NCBI GenBank assembly: GCA_031002005.1
Contig: CM061919.1
Span: forward strand, 17,741,687 to 17,805,686
DNA length: 64,000 bases
Source of the DNA: Vandiemenella viatica
Taxonomy: Eukaryota; Arthropoda; Insecta; Orthoptera; Morabidae
Direction: 5' to 3'
The notes beneath the pieces are model-generated. The model was not told where the DNA came from and made no database searches. It was given only the letters and a program-made list of their open reading frames with translations. Positions 32,250-43,353 of the stretch are shown piece after piece. Positions within the stretch are counted from its first letter, which is position 1, and each line of letters opens with the position of its first letter. Made by a program: the position numbers and the translations under genes.

Positions 32250-33495
32250 TAACGAGATATGGAGAGCGCGTAGTAGTACCTAAGTCATTACGTGAAACAC
32301 TGATTAGTCTACATCATGACAGTGTCTATGCTGAACACATTGGTTGGAAAAGTGTAAATAGAACGGTTGCTAGAGAGTTTTGGTGGCCCGCAAGAAGACA
32401 AAATGTGAGACGGTATGTACAGAAATGTATGATATGCAACGAACGCGTGGAAGTTCCGCAAGCCAGGGAGAAATTGCAATCTCTTCATGAAGTAAAAACA
32501 CCTTTCAAGAGACTTCATTTGGATTTAATGGGGCCCTTTAACTGAAGTGAGGAAGGTTATTCATATATTCTAACAATGATTGATGCGTTTTCGAGGTATT
32601 TGGTCATGATACCGCTCGAAAATCAACTGGCAGGTACGGTTGCAAATGCCTTTGTGGTTCACTGGGTACTTCGCTTTGGCTGCACCTCTAATCTTGTCTC
32701 TGATTGTGGAAAAAACTTCTTGCTGAGTTATACTCTCGAACGCGCAAGCTTTTGGGAGTAGAGTAGCTTAAAACCTCGCCGCACCATGCCATGGGCAATG
32801 GCGTTTGTGAACGCGTTCAAAAGACAATTACCAAATCATTGAAATGTTATCTGAACAAGTCTCAGAGGAGCTGGGCAAAGTTACTTCCATATATGGTCAG
32901 CACATACAACGGTAGAGTGCACAGCACAACAGGGAAAACACCTTTCGAAATATTATATGGTAGGGAGATGAACGCACCATTCACGATGTTTCCAGATCAG
33001 AAAGAGGTCAACAATCCAGAGGTAAGGAGCTTAGCTCATAAGTTAAAACGGATATGGAACAGTGTATGTAAAAATAACTCGAAGGCTTTCGACGCCTACA
33101 AACGGCAGTATGACAAGAAAGCGAAACCGCAGAACATAAGTGCAGGATCCTACGTCATGTTGAATTTTCCATACAGGAAGCCAGGTAGCTGCTCTAAGTG
33201 GAAAACGAGGTGGTCGGGACCACATGAGGTACTTAGTTGTACATCAGCTGTGAAAATGAAACTGCTGGGAAAAGGTAAGGAAATGATCGTGCATAAGCAT
33301 CGGGTACAACCGTATGTGTGGCGCGAGAACAAAGAGAGCGGGGGAGGAGAGAGGCTCGAACCGAGCGCCGGAGGAAAGGAAGCAGCCGGCACTCCCACCA
33401 CAGGCAGTGGATCCAAGCAGAAAGGTAGGCATAACTACAACCTTAGAGGTAAGGCAGGTCGCAGCGGAGCCAGTGGCCAGGACAGCGCTGCTTAG
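32250..33495 (+). pseudogene. Gypsy integrase
   Basis: Inserts the DNA copy into the genome in intact elements. An HHCC-type zinc region lies at about 32309-32450 (LHHDSVYAEHIG, then CMICN). The catalytic core has HLDLMGPF at about 32517, SDCGKNF at about 32700 (family SDNGKNF-like) and GNGVCERVQKT at about 32793 with the catalytic Glu. The last 234 codons (32791-33495) are open, with YMVSTYNGRVHSTTGKTPFE, ILYGREMNAPF and a C-terminal MVHK-like VHKHRVQPYVW, then a Gly-rich tail. Stops at about 32543 and 32759 break the frame. Confidence 0.88.
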
Positions 33496-34140
33496 CCAGC
33501 GGCGAGTAATTCACGGAGTATTGGTAATACCGGGAGAAAGACGAAAAGTGTAAATAATAATGGGTACAATCTTAGAAGTAGGCGGTAGGCATAGAATACT
33601 TTCGGGGGGAAAAGTAGAATTGCGTATTATGTTAGTCATATACTTTTCTAGGATCTTTATTGGTACTGCACTGTCCAGGAGTGAACCAAGGACCCCAGGG
33701 TAGAGATCCAGCACAGACCCTACTATAAGAATTCTTAGATGGCATTTCATTGTCTATGTATGTGACACGGATACTTGCGTAATTCATCGGGTTGTAATTT
33801 GCCTGCCAGATGGATGAGTCAAGTATTCGCTGACAGTAAACAATTCTTGCCGTCATGGTTCGATTGCAGCATTGCATGCGTGCGGTGAGCTAAGTGGGGC
33901 AGCCGACACAGCACTGACGTTGGGGATTACGACAGACTGCAAGCAGCGACTGGAAGTGCAAAGACACTAAGTATTGCAACGCATGCATGTTACAATTTAG
34001 TAAAAGGGAATAATAGGGTATATTAAAGGTTAATAATTTTAGGGGATTCTATGTATTATTGAGAAGGGATATTAGTATTAATTTTTCATTTTGGGATAGT
34101 TAAGACTAGTATTTAAGTAAGAATTCATTTCATAGTAATC

Positions 34141-35757
34141 ATGAAGTTGATATTTTTTCCTTACAATATTTATGGGAATAGTGCAGGTACAAATGTTTGT
34201 AGTTACACCCTTAACAAGCAGCGTCGTTTTTTCTAAAGGAGCTAACGTGGTAGCAACAGTTACTGTGGCATTGATGGGGAAAAACTTGAGGGTAGTACTA
34301 GACATACCTATAGGCTCTGCCGATTCTGTTTTGGATCGGTATGACATTCACACATTTCCGATTTTCTGGGAGTAGACTCACCATCATATTAGGTGGGCGA
34401 CCCATGATATACTGTAGATTAGTAAGAACCAGCAATCCTACACTATGTTAAATTATAACGACTTAGGCAGATGCAAAAGTTCTATCGTTACCATTTGTCC
34501 GATGATGACGTTACTGGACCGTGGTGTAACCAGTTGTGAGGTATCAATGTTTTTTTCTGATGACTTTTAGGAGCAATGTCGACATGAAATTATAATGTTA
34601 CATAGGCCGTATTTGGCACCATTGAAAAACAATTGGATTTTTGCTATGCCTAAGCCAACTAGTATAACCGTAACATGCTGGGAAGACCAGATGCAGACGT
34701 AACGACTTAGGCAGATGCAAAAGTTCTATCGTTACCATTTGTCCGATGATGATGTTACTGGACCGTTGTGTAACCAGTTGTGAGGTATCAATGTTTTTTT
34801 CTGATGTCTTTTAGGAGCAATGTCGACATGAAATTATAATGTTACATAGGCCGTATTTGGCACCATTGAAAAACAATTGGATTTTTGCTATGCCTAAGCC
34901 AACTAGTATAACCGTAACATGCTGGGAAGACCAGATGCAGACGTAACGACTTAGGCAGATGCAAAAGTTCTATCGTTACCATTTGTCCGATGATGATGTT
35001 ACTGGACCGTGGTGTAATCAGTTGTGAGGTATCAATGTTTTTTTCTGATGACTTTTAGGAGCAATGTCGACATGAAATTATAATGTTACATAGGCCGTAT
35101 TTGGCACCATTGAAAAACAATTGGATTTTTGCTATGCCTAAGCCAACTAGTATAACCGTAACATGCTGGGAAGACCAGATGCAGACGCATGTCAGCAAAA
35201 CAGAATTAAGAGGGGCTGGTACAATAGGTAATGCAACTCACTGTCAATTTATAGGGGAAAATTTCATCATTTCCCCTATCCATAGATCTTCCACGACGTA
35301 TAATCTTGAATTTCCACAATACCACCTTCCAAAATTTAATACGAGTATATACCACAGCCATAGGCTTGTAGAATTAAATAAAACTGATCCAAACCTACTT
35401 AATACAGAAATAGAAAAACATTTGAAGCAGTCTCAAGATTCCGTTAAATATAACCAGATATTAGCAGCAGTAGAGACCCAAATTCAAACACAAGGTAGAC
35501 ATAAGTTTATTATAAGTACCATAAGTTTAAGCAGCATTGTGGGAGTGTCTATTATTATTATCCTGATTTTGTATTTGTACCGACGCTATTCAGGGCAAGT
35601 AGCAAGGTTTCATGCTGAAGCAGCTATAAAACGGCGGCACAGATTCTTGTTGACATTTCTGGGTCGACGAGTAAAGCTGACACTAGTGCAAACACAGCGA
35701 CACACATGTAGAGGGCAATGCATAGTCATGTTTGTACTCACTGTTATTATTGTATGA
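34141..35757 (+). pseudogene. Gypsy env-like glycoprotein, broken by tandem triplication
   Basis: Env-like remnant at the errantivirus position. A hydrophobic start (MKLIFFPYNIYG at 34141) shifts frame into the ectodomain start by about 34172. A 244-bp segment is then present three times (34457-35187), each junction disrupting the frame. The last 224 codons (35083-35757) are open, with ATHCQFIGENFIISPI, an ectodomain helix region, one membrane segment at about residues 142-165 (IISTISLSSIVGVSIIIILI) and a basic cytoplasmic tail. Membrane fusion function is inferred from relatives only; this copy is defective. Confidence 0.75.
34457..35187 (+). repeat. Three tandem 244-bp units within env
   Basis: Units start at 34457, 34701 and 34945 (each AACGACTTAGGCAG) and end with GATGCAGACG; periods 244, 244 and 243. 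They differ at only a few positions (for example GACGTT/GATGTT, CCGTGG/CCGTTG). Because 244 is not a multiple of three, each extra copy shifts the frame. Confidence 0.95.
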
Positions 35758-35939
35758 ATGTCTTGTGGAGCAAATTTTAATAATTGTTTATGTCTTCAGG
35801 ATTGTACACCTGGATCTAGCAGAACTGGTTGACTTATTATTTTTCTTTGTTGTGTATATCTTGTAAGCAGGAATGTACAGTCCACAAGCTTAGTGCACAA
35901 GAGATATGAATTGGCGCGTTAGTGGAGTAACGCAGTTTT

Positions 35940-35953
35940 GGTTGGAGGGAGTG
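35940..35953 (+). promoter_or_regulatory. Polypurine tract
   Basis: GGTTGGAGGGAGTG directly before the right LTR, the probable primer for plus-strand DNA synthesis. Confidence 0.6.
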
Positions 35954-36534
35954 TGTCAGGGGCGAAAATGAAAATTAAATAAATTATTAATTCAACTGAA
36001 ATATGGCATAAGGCGTTGGCTGAAGCGGGTTTGCATCACGACGCTGCTTGGGAACCCAGGTCACTAGAATTGCTGATCGCGGATCGCTGACCGAGCGGGA
36101 GCAGCGCACACAAGCAACGCTGCAAGACAATGGGGGCGGTGAGGTTTATTAATAACTAATCGCTAGTTGCAAGTCACTTGAACCTGTGATTAGGGACTGA
36201 CACAAATGCCTCAGGCACGGCCACCGACCCCGCGCTACGCCGCCATCTTCGCCGATACTTCCGTTAAGTCAGATACAGCAATAGTACCTATCGCGGTGTG
36301 GACCATACCTTCCGGGCGTAACTTGCACTTGTAGTCTACTACATATAAACCCTCTGTACATCACAGTCTCGACTATTATTGTAGTAGCGCCAGAACCCTC
36401 TCCGCCGTTCAGACGGCTGGTGTCAGACCCGATTATTCAGGAGAGCGGCTTATGCTAGTAAGTCCATTCATTCACCACTCGCCTTCCTGACTACTCTCGG
36501 GACCTGCACGCACACTGCAGAAACGTCCTGTACA
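35954..36534 (+). repeat. Gypsy right LTR
   Basis: 581 bp, TGTCAGGGGCG to CCTGTACA. Apart from its extra block at about 36017-36105 and a 10-base run near 36415, it differs from the left LTR at a modest number of sites, implying a moderately old insertion or LTR exchange. Confidence 0.92.
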
Positions 36535-36789
36535 GTGACATTAATAAATGACATTCCAAATTAATGCACATATCTTAGGGGTTTTTAGAGTCCCATACAA
36601 AATTGTAAAAATGGAAGTTTTAACTTTCAATTTAAACAAAAATAAGGGAAAGATTGCACTGAACATGAGATTGTTAAAGAAAATCTACAAGTGCTAAAGC
36701 CCCAGTTAGTCCCCCTTCCCTCCTCCCCCTAGATACGGCACTGGTGTAACAGCAGTTACAATTAATAAATTTTTCTCGAGCTTCCAGCC
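36535..36789. other. Unassigned spacer
   Basis: Short AT-rich stretch between the Gypsy right LTR and the Penelope-like element. Nothing recognised. Confidence 0.4.
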
Positions 36790-38575
36790 GTGTTAAGATG
36801 TTACATTTGTGGGATGTTTTGAAGGCGTACTTCTCTGCCTTCATTCTCAACCAAATGTCAATGATTAACTGTTTGTTTATTCAGCTGCTGCCACGGAAAT
36901 GGTGGAAGACAAAAAGCCAACACAAATCGATTACGTCAACCACTCTTCTGCTCGTTAACGGAGCGAAACTGTTTCAGCATTTTAATAGCCGTGTTCCAGG
37001 CCGCACTGAGTTGATAACCAGTGTCCCTGTTGATTAATAAATCAGTTGATTTCATTTCTACAGCTTCTGTAATAACGCTGGCCCAAACATCTTTGACCCG
37101 GGCTAAAATTGTTGTTTTTTTTAAAAAAAAAAATTCAAATGTGTGACCCTCTTGCACACTATGTTTGACCACCGCAGATTTCTCTTCATGCCGAAGATGA
37201 ACATTTCTGGCATGCTCAACACATTGCTGCACAAAGCATCGCTGCGTCTGTTCGATGTAACCGCGCCCACATTCACATGGTATATAATATACACCAGGGG
37301 TTCGTAAACCTAGGCCATCTTTAACACTGCCAACCAAGTTTCTAATTTTAGTGGGTGGTCTATAAATTGTCTTGACTCCGTGTTGTGATATTTTGAAACT
37401 TAGGGCACCCACAAACGGCAGAAACGCAAGGCCCTTGGTATCAATCTGATCTCTCCGTCGATTTTCCTTCTGTTTAAACGCACGAGTAATCTGCCCCTGA
37501 TTATAACCATTATTTAAAAATGTTTTCCGGAGATAGTCCAATTCACCAGCCAAGCTATGTTTGTCACAAATCCTTTGTGCTCTGTGTACCAAGGTAGTTA
37601 ATACAGAGACTCGTTGTGCCGGATGATGACAGCTGTTGGTGTTTAAATATAAGTCGGTATGGGTAGGCTTCCAATACACAGTGTGTCCCAGCGACCCATC
37701 GGCAAGTTTAATAACAAGCACATCAAGAAATGGCAGGCAACCGTCCTCCTCCAATTCCATTGTGAACTGAATATTTTCATGGATAGAACTGAGATGTGCA
37801 AGGAATTGGTCAAGACTGTTTCTGCCATGTGGCCAAATCACAAAGGTGTCATCGACATACCTATAAAAACACTTCAGCTGGAGTGGTGCATGGTTTAGTG
37901 CCTATTCCTCAAAGAATTCCATGAAGAAATCAGCAGTGACAGGAGACAACGGCGAACCCATTGCTACACCATCCACTTGCTCATAATATTCTCCTTCAAA
38001 CTGAAAATAAGTGGTTGTCAACACATGGTGGAAAATATCAATCATTTTTTGATCAAAATACCTCCTTAACAGATCTAAGGAGTCGACCAAGGGAACACGA
38101 GTAAAAAGAGAGACCACATCGAAGCTCACCATTAAATCACCAGGATCTAACTTCATGTTTTCTAAGATTTCCACAAACTCACTGGAATTTCGAATACTGC
38201 GATGACCCTTCGCTACCAATGGGTTAAGAATATCTTTGAGGTATTTAGCCAAAAGGTACATAGGGCTATCAATTGCACTTACAATAAGTCGCATAGGTAC
38301 TCCTACTTTATGTACTTTTGGTAGACCGTACAACCTCAGAGGAACAGGAGCATGGGGTTGGAGTCATCTCTTCACATCTTCTGGCAGTTCTAAGGAGCGG
38401 ATCAGCTTCGTAGTCAAGTTGGTCAGCTTAGATGTAGGGTCTCGGTTAATCTTCCTGCATGCTTGCTCCTCCAAAAGCTGCATAATTTTACTATGATAGT
38501 CCACCTTGCTTAAAACCACCGTGCAGTTACCATTGTCTGTTGGAAAAATAACTTTTCTGCTTTGGCAGGTCACTC
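36790..38575 (-). mobile_element. Penelope-like element 1 (5'-truncated)
   Basis: Minus-strand Penelope-like retroelement with reverse transcriptase followed by GIY-YIG endonuclease (coding part 38573-36936) and a 3' UTR. The left limit is approximate. In the 3' UTR (about 36815-36852) a decayed hammerhead-like arrangement remains, with a 5-bp AAGGC/GCCTT helix and CAAAACATC in place of CGAAACGTC. Confidence 0.85.
36936..38573 (-). pseudogene. Penelope-type reverse transcriptase with GIY-YIG endonuclease
   Basis: One reading frame of 546 codons interrupted by only two stops (near 38364 and 37902). Reverse transcriptase: DNGNCTVVLSKVDYHSKIMQ, RLYGLPKVHKVGVPMRLIVS, SFDVVSLFTRVPLVDSL (first catalytic Asp), GVAMGSPLSPVTADFFMEFF and RYVDDTFVIWPHG (catalytic DD). 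A connector with LPFLDVLVIKLADGSLGHTV follows, then the GIY-YIG domain near 37330-37230 (PGVYYIPCECGRGYIEQTQR), where the usual YIG is YIE. The combination is diagnostic of Penelope-like elements. The N-terminal part is missing. Recent decay is suggested by the scarcity of breaks. Confidence 0.9.
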
Positions 38576-39640
38576 AACACATCCTCTTCCATATCTGATG
38601 GTCACTCCAAATCTCTTCCTGTTAACTTTTTTTCTAATCAACTCCCTTCGCCTCTTTGTCCCTTCACTTGGTCCATCCTTCACATCTGTCGTCTTCCAAA
38701 AAGACTCCATTCCTCCACATCATTCAAAAGTGCTTACTTTGAGCATTATCCTCCCATTCATTCTTATAACAAGCCCAAACAACTACATTTATTCTTTTTT
38801 AATGTTTCTTCTAATACTTGGACTTTTAATCTCTCCCTGATTTAGTTTTTGACAAGTAATCAGGGAGATTGGTTGGTAGTGTAATTTACAGAGCAAGATT
38901 TTGGCTTCCATGTTCCATCTCCAGATTATATCCTTGATTAGATGATAAGATTGTGCACTCTTCTTTGTTTCTGTCCTACTTCCTCCTCCATCTGCCTGTT
39001 AGTGGTTAATTTACTTCTCAATTAAATGAACCACTCTAGCCATTGCAATTTCTTGCTATCGAGTGATACTAAATTAATTCTCTTTCCAAATTCTGTTCTA
39101 TCTGCTCCCATATGCCATCACCTTCAACTCTACTTGATTTCTGTATCACCGAACACTGGCAGTGATTCCACAATAAACAAAACAAAAGACTTCCTAGTGT
39201 TTGGGTCAAACTCGAAAAATCCTCACCCACCAATGACTCAAACTCACAAACACTATCTGGTGTTCACCATTTGACCTTCTGGCATAAATAATTCAGATAA
39301 TTCCATACAAACCAAATAAGAACATGATCAGCCTCTTGATACAGCGCTTCTGCATTCTAAACCTTTTGATTCCAAGTGAGTACCTCTTAGTGAAAACAAT
39401 GTATTGTCACCCATTACAATACACGGGATGGAGCCTGGATCGAACTGCCACTTTATGTCCTGGCTTCAGTCTTAATATATACAAGGATGACAAAAAACAT
39501 GGTGAATGAATTTTTATAGCAGTAATGCTGACACTACAGCCGTTTGCTGTAATATGTGTGTTAGTCTGATTCATTGACAAAAGCATTGTCAAGTTTGAAC
39601 AGGTTCAGACTTGTTAATCAGTTTCCAGAGCTGCTAGAAT
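38576..39640. other. Unassigned DNA
   Basis: No gene, RNA or repeat end recognised. The right part should include the 5' end of mariner relic B. Confidence 0.4.
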
Positions 39641-39813
39641 GAGTTTGTTCTTACTGTGTGTCACCCATCACACATTTCAAACAAAGTTACACGTTTTTAA
39701 GTTACAAAAAAGTGTCAAAGAAGCTCATGGAATGTTAAAATAAGTGTATGGCGATAATGTGATAACTACGAAGACTGTTTTCAAGTGGTATGAGCAATTT
39801 AAACGTGGAAATG

Positions 39814-40517
39814 GGCAGTAGTAATATAAGAACGAGGCAAGAAGGAATTGTACTATTTGTTTGAAATTTGTCATACATGTTCCTCAGGTCATACCTTTTG
39901 AGAAGAAGTCTACACGAAAGTTAAATGAAATGTACCATAGACGTTGTGCCACACGAAAGTTACGAAATGATGCAACTTAAACAGTGGTGACCGCCATTTC
40001 CATTCAAGTTGTTCATGCCACAGATAGTATCTACACTCTATTGTAATTAATGTAAATCACCGATACGTTTTCGTGATAACATAGGCTACCAGCTGGACCA
40101 GATTGAAGAAATATGTAAATTGTTACAGCAAAGAATTTAGTTTTCATTACTAAATTAAGGCCGCCCGATTTTTTTGGCGGCAGTATGGCATGGTGGTTAG
40201 GTTGTAATACAGCCTGGATCAGAAGGGGAAAAAAAACACGTACTTTGTTACAACAGTATTAGATGTGAGGAATTAGTTTTAGATTTGTTGCTGTAGATTG
40301 CAGATACTATCTTTGGCAAGAACAATTCCACTGCAAATGGCGTTTTATTATTATTATTTTTTTTTACTATTGAAATGCATGGTATCATAACTTTCGTGAT
40401 GCACCACATCTAAGGTATCTTTCATTTTGCTTTCAAGTACACCTTTTCTTAAAAGTATGACCACAGGAACGTGTGTCACAAATTTCAATCGAATAGCATA
40501 ACTCCTTTACAGTTACC
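39814..40517. mobile_element. Foldback element in mariner B (element 3), 704 bp
   Basis: Flanked by a perfect 8-bp duplication TGGAAATG (39806-39813, 40518-40525) in mariner coding sequence. About the first 175 bases and last 150 bases are inverted copies (landmarks TGAAATTTGTCATACATG near 39860 versus the complement of 40465-40485). No coding capacity. Contains the motif GTTGTAATACAGCCTGGATC at 40201-40220, also found in the next two foldbacks. Confidence 0.75.
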
Positions 40518-40599
40518 TGGAAATGTAGACAAGCAATGGTCAAGACATCCATTAACATCAAAAACAGATGAAAATGTGCAAAAAATGGCAAAACTGTTC

Positions 40600-41522
40600 G
40601 GGTTTTAATCTAGATCACGATACCGCCAACAACAGCGTTGTAAACACAAATAGCAATGACGTCACTGTTTCCGTGAGTGACGTGTTCAGCCTTCTCGATG
40701 CAACAAATATTGCGGGACTGCACGGTAAACAGGGGTTTTCGGGCGGGGAGAAAAATATTCAATTGGTAACGAAAATTCTTATTAACTGTATGAACGTAAG
40801 TATTAATCGGAAATTACAATCGCAGTTGTGATGATATTTGATACCGATATCTAGAATATAGTCTATCCACGTAATTCTATATGGCGATACCTTACGAAAT
40901 AAAATATTTATAAAAAAGGATTTCGATAATAACCATTTGTGTTTAGGTTGTAACGCAGCCTGGACCACACTAACTGCGATAGATACGATTTGGAAATTGG
41001 GTATCAGCAATATCGTGTGCGACGGTTACGTTTCACTATGGTCCAGGCTGCATTAGGACTTAAACGACAGTAACAGCGATAGATACGACATAGAAATTAG
41101 GTATCCACAGTAACATGTTCGATAGCCCTTGTATTTCCCTATTTGTTGCTAATTCAATATAAAAATAAATAAAATACATTGATGATAATTAAAATTACAG
41201 CTGTTGATGTTGTTTTTCGGTATCACCTATTAGAAACAAGTAGAATATGTTAATTCTAGATTCTAATACCAAGATTTTTTTTAAAAAAAAGAAAAAAAAA
41301 CAAATTTGGAATTAAATTTTTATGTAAATACATTGCTTTTTTTGTACCCACCCGAAAAACCCATACTTTCCGTGGAAGGCCCCGTTAGTGACATTTAGAA
41401 TTGCGCGCGGAATGTATACATCACATTCCGTAATGTAGTGACGTCATACTCTCTCGATCCGGAAGTGTTTACATCGCGAGGCGGTAAGTGGTTGAAGCGG
41501 TATCGCGATCTAGATAATACCC
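40600..41522. mobile_element. Foldback element in mariner B (element 1), 923 bp
   Basis: Perfect 8-bp duplication AACTGTTC on both sides (40592-40599, 41523-41530), with ends GGGTTTTAATCTAGATC and, complemented, GGGTATTATCTAGATC. Arms of about 150 bases are inverted copies (CGATACCGCC, TGACGTCA, TTTTCGGG landmarks). The centre (40860-41160) holds the CAGCCTGGACCA motif in both orientations. No transposase is encoded; 8-bp duplications are usual for hAT and P superfamilies, but the ends do not match either clearly. Confidence 0.8.
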
Positions 41523-42379
41523 AACTGTTCATCCAAACAGGTGAATGATTATTAAAGAGATTATCAAAAAACTTAAGATCTTGACTATGACTCTGAGGAT
41601 GAACATTCAGAGTTCCCAATTGAACCCCAGTATCCCCAACCGCCCTAAAAAGGCACGTCAGTCTAAGTCAAGATGATGCTCAGTGCTTTATTTTTTTGTT
41701 TTATAGTGAGGGCACAGTGCAATCCGAGTTTCTTCCAAGTGGAACCGTAAACTCCAAATTTTACAAGGGGGTACTGCAACGTTTGTGAAACGATGTATAA
41801 AGAAAGAGGCCATAAAAATGGATCAATGATTTCCTTTTTCATTATGATAATGTGCTGTTCCACAGGCTGCTTCTGATTCAAGAGTTTTTGGCTGGAAAAA
41901 GTGTTCCTAACTGTCCACATCCACCTTAATCACCAGAACTAGCATCATGCAACTTCTACCTCTACCAAAAAATAAAATGCGTACTAAAGGAAAAACATTT
42001 TGAAACCATTCCCCATACTGAGATGATCACAGCAGAGCAGTTGAATGCCCTTCCAAAAGAAGCCTTCCAGAAATGCTTCCAGTCACAGATTCAACATGCA
42101 TTGACAGTTTAATGAGCATATTACATACAACTTTCCATATCACAGAAAACCTCTATTTCTAAGCTGATGGTATTTGTGAGATTTATAGATATGCATGCAA
42201 ATTTAGATATCTCCATATAGAAATGCATGTTATATAGATAATGATACCACTAATGTTTCAAACTAGGAATATTAGTATAGATAGTTATGGGTGTCACATT
42301 TTGCTTATCCCCATCTGACCAAACCCCTATTTCCATGGAGGTCCATAAATTACATTTGTAGCTGCCCGTGTAATGAATG

Positions 42380-42751
42380 CGGTTAAATTCTAGATGGGGA
42401 TACCACTACAATCTCTTACCACCTAGCATAGTACACACACAGATCACATGGTATATACGACATCATTGTGACTTATTCAGTCTGCACGTACCAACACAGT
42501 AAAAGTGATGGATGCGATTCGAAAGTTGGGTATCTGAAATAACGTGCGTTATGGTTACATTTCACTTTGGTCCAGGCTGCATTACGACCAAAATGCATAT
42601 TTATAAAATATGATTTCATCAGTAATCATTTGAGTTTATGTTGTAATGCAGCCTGGACCATACATCACAATGTCATATTCCACTTGATCTGTGTATTTAC
42701 TACGCGAGATGGTAAGAGATTGTAGCGGTATCCCCAGCTAGAATTAAACCC
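42380..42751. mobile_element. Foldback element 2, 372 bp, related to element 1
   Basis: Ends GGTTAAATTCTAGATGGGGA (left) and, complemented, GGGTTTAATTCTAGCTGGGG; arms of about 85 bases with GATACC, CTCTTACCA landmarks. The 6-base TGAATG lies on both sides (42374-42379, 42752-42757). It shares end sequence and the central CAGCCTGGACCA motif (42568-42588 minus, 42640-42660 plus) with element 1, but the internal blocks are in the opposite order. Confidence 0.75.
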
Positions 42752-42836
42752 TGAATGTCGCCCTTGCAATGACATAATAATTAACAGCGACAATTTTTTA
42801 CATACATAATTACGTAGTCTTTCTCGGCGTTGAGAA

Positions 42837-42946
42837 TATAAATAATGTTCTCGGGTAACTAGCCAAGTTATAGAAGTGTTATAATTAAACAATATTGTGT
42901 AATTATAACACTCCTATAACTCGACTACCCGAGAACATTATTTATA
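42837..42946. repeat. 110-bp near-perfect hairpin
   Basis: Two arms of about 47-50 bp (left from TATAAATAATGTTCTCGGG, right its complement) separated by about 12 bases, with only a few mismatches. It could be a tiny MITE or a hairpin RNA precursor. No duplication found at its ends. Confidence 0.8.
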
Positions 42947-43353
42947 ATTTTTTATGTCATTGTTGTCTGCATGGTGGAAGGTACCTAGTAGCAGCAATAT
43001 CACCAACAAGAATTAATCTGCCAAGTCAATAATAAACAGACATGAGAAACTCACAACTAATCATCATGCAATCAGGAGACAGCATTACCCATAAACAAGT
43101 TTGTGCCATGCTAAAAAGTGCCAACAAAAATTACTTACGATGTTTAGTTCATGACTGGTTCATAAAAAATTAAATAAATTTCTCAATGTGATGTCTGATT
43201 TTGATAGTTTAATTCGTTGGTACTAATAGTAGAGTCTGCTCGAGTAGTAAAATAAATCATAAATTGGCCAGGTTATTTTCCCATTTTGAAAATGTGTATT
43301 CTACATAATAACATATACAATTAAGTAATATTCGGTGTTCCTATTAATCTTAC
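42947..43353. other. Presumed start of COPS7 intron 1
   Basis: Follows the splice donor of the COPS7 exon on the minus strand. No second exon could be recognised here or further left. Confidence 0.45.

Larger units (their letters stand above)
27889..36534 (+). mobile_element. Ty3/Gypsy LTR retrotransposon with env (errantivirus-like)
   Basis: LTR-to-LTR element with the order gag, protease, reverse transcriptase, RNase H, integrase, env. LTRs run TGTCAGGGG to ACA at 27889-28375 and 35954-36534. A primer-binding site for tRNA-Leu follows the left LTR and a purine tract precedes the right LTR. Flanking tetramers are GTGG (27885-27888) and GTGA (36535-36538), one mismatch from a 4-bp duplication. 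All genes carry frameshifts or stops. Env makes it errantivirus-like in layout. Confidence 0.92.
39641..42115 (+). pseudogene. Mariner relic B, split by two foldback elements
   Basis: A second mariner transposase, different from the one at 414-17603. Pieces: 39641-39813 (KLQKSVKEAHGMLK, VYGDNVITTKTVFKWYEQFK); 40518-40599 (GNVDKQWSRHPLTSKTDENV, QKMAKLF); and about 41531-42115 with YDSEDEHSEFPIEPQYPQPP, SEFLPSGTVNSKFYKGVLQR, then HYDNVLFHRLL, CNFYLYQKIKCVLKGKHFET and KEAFQKCF. Foldback insertions at 39814-40517 and 40600-41522 separate the pieces. The segment before the first catalytic aspartate is also deleted, and stops are present. Confidence 0.82.

Noticed and set aside
34457..35187. Regular repeats considered as a CRISPR array
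   Set aside because: Three contiguous 244-bp units without spacers, in an animal-type retroelement; a tandem duplication.
36936..38573. Active Penelope-like element
   Set aside because: Two in-frame stops, a changed YIG residue and a missing N-terminus argue against activity despite the otherwise open frame.
40568..40831. 87-codon plus-strand open frame
   Set aside because: It crosses the junction between mariner B and foldback element 1, so it is chimeric and non-coding.
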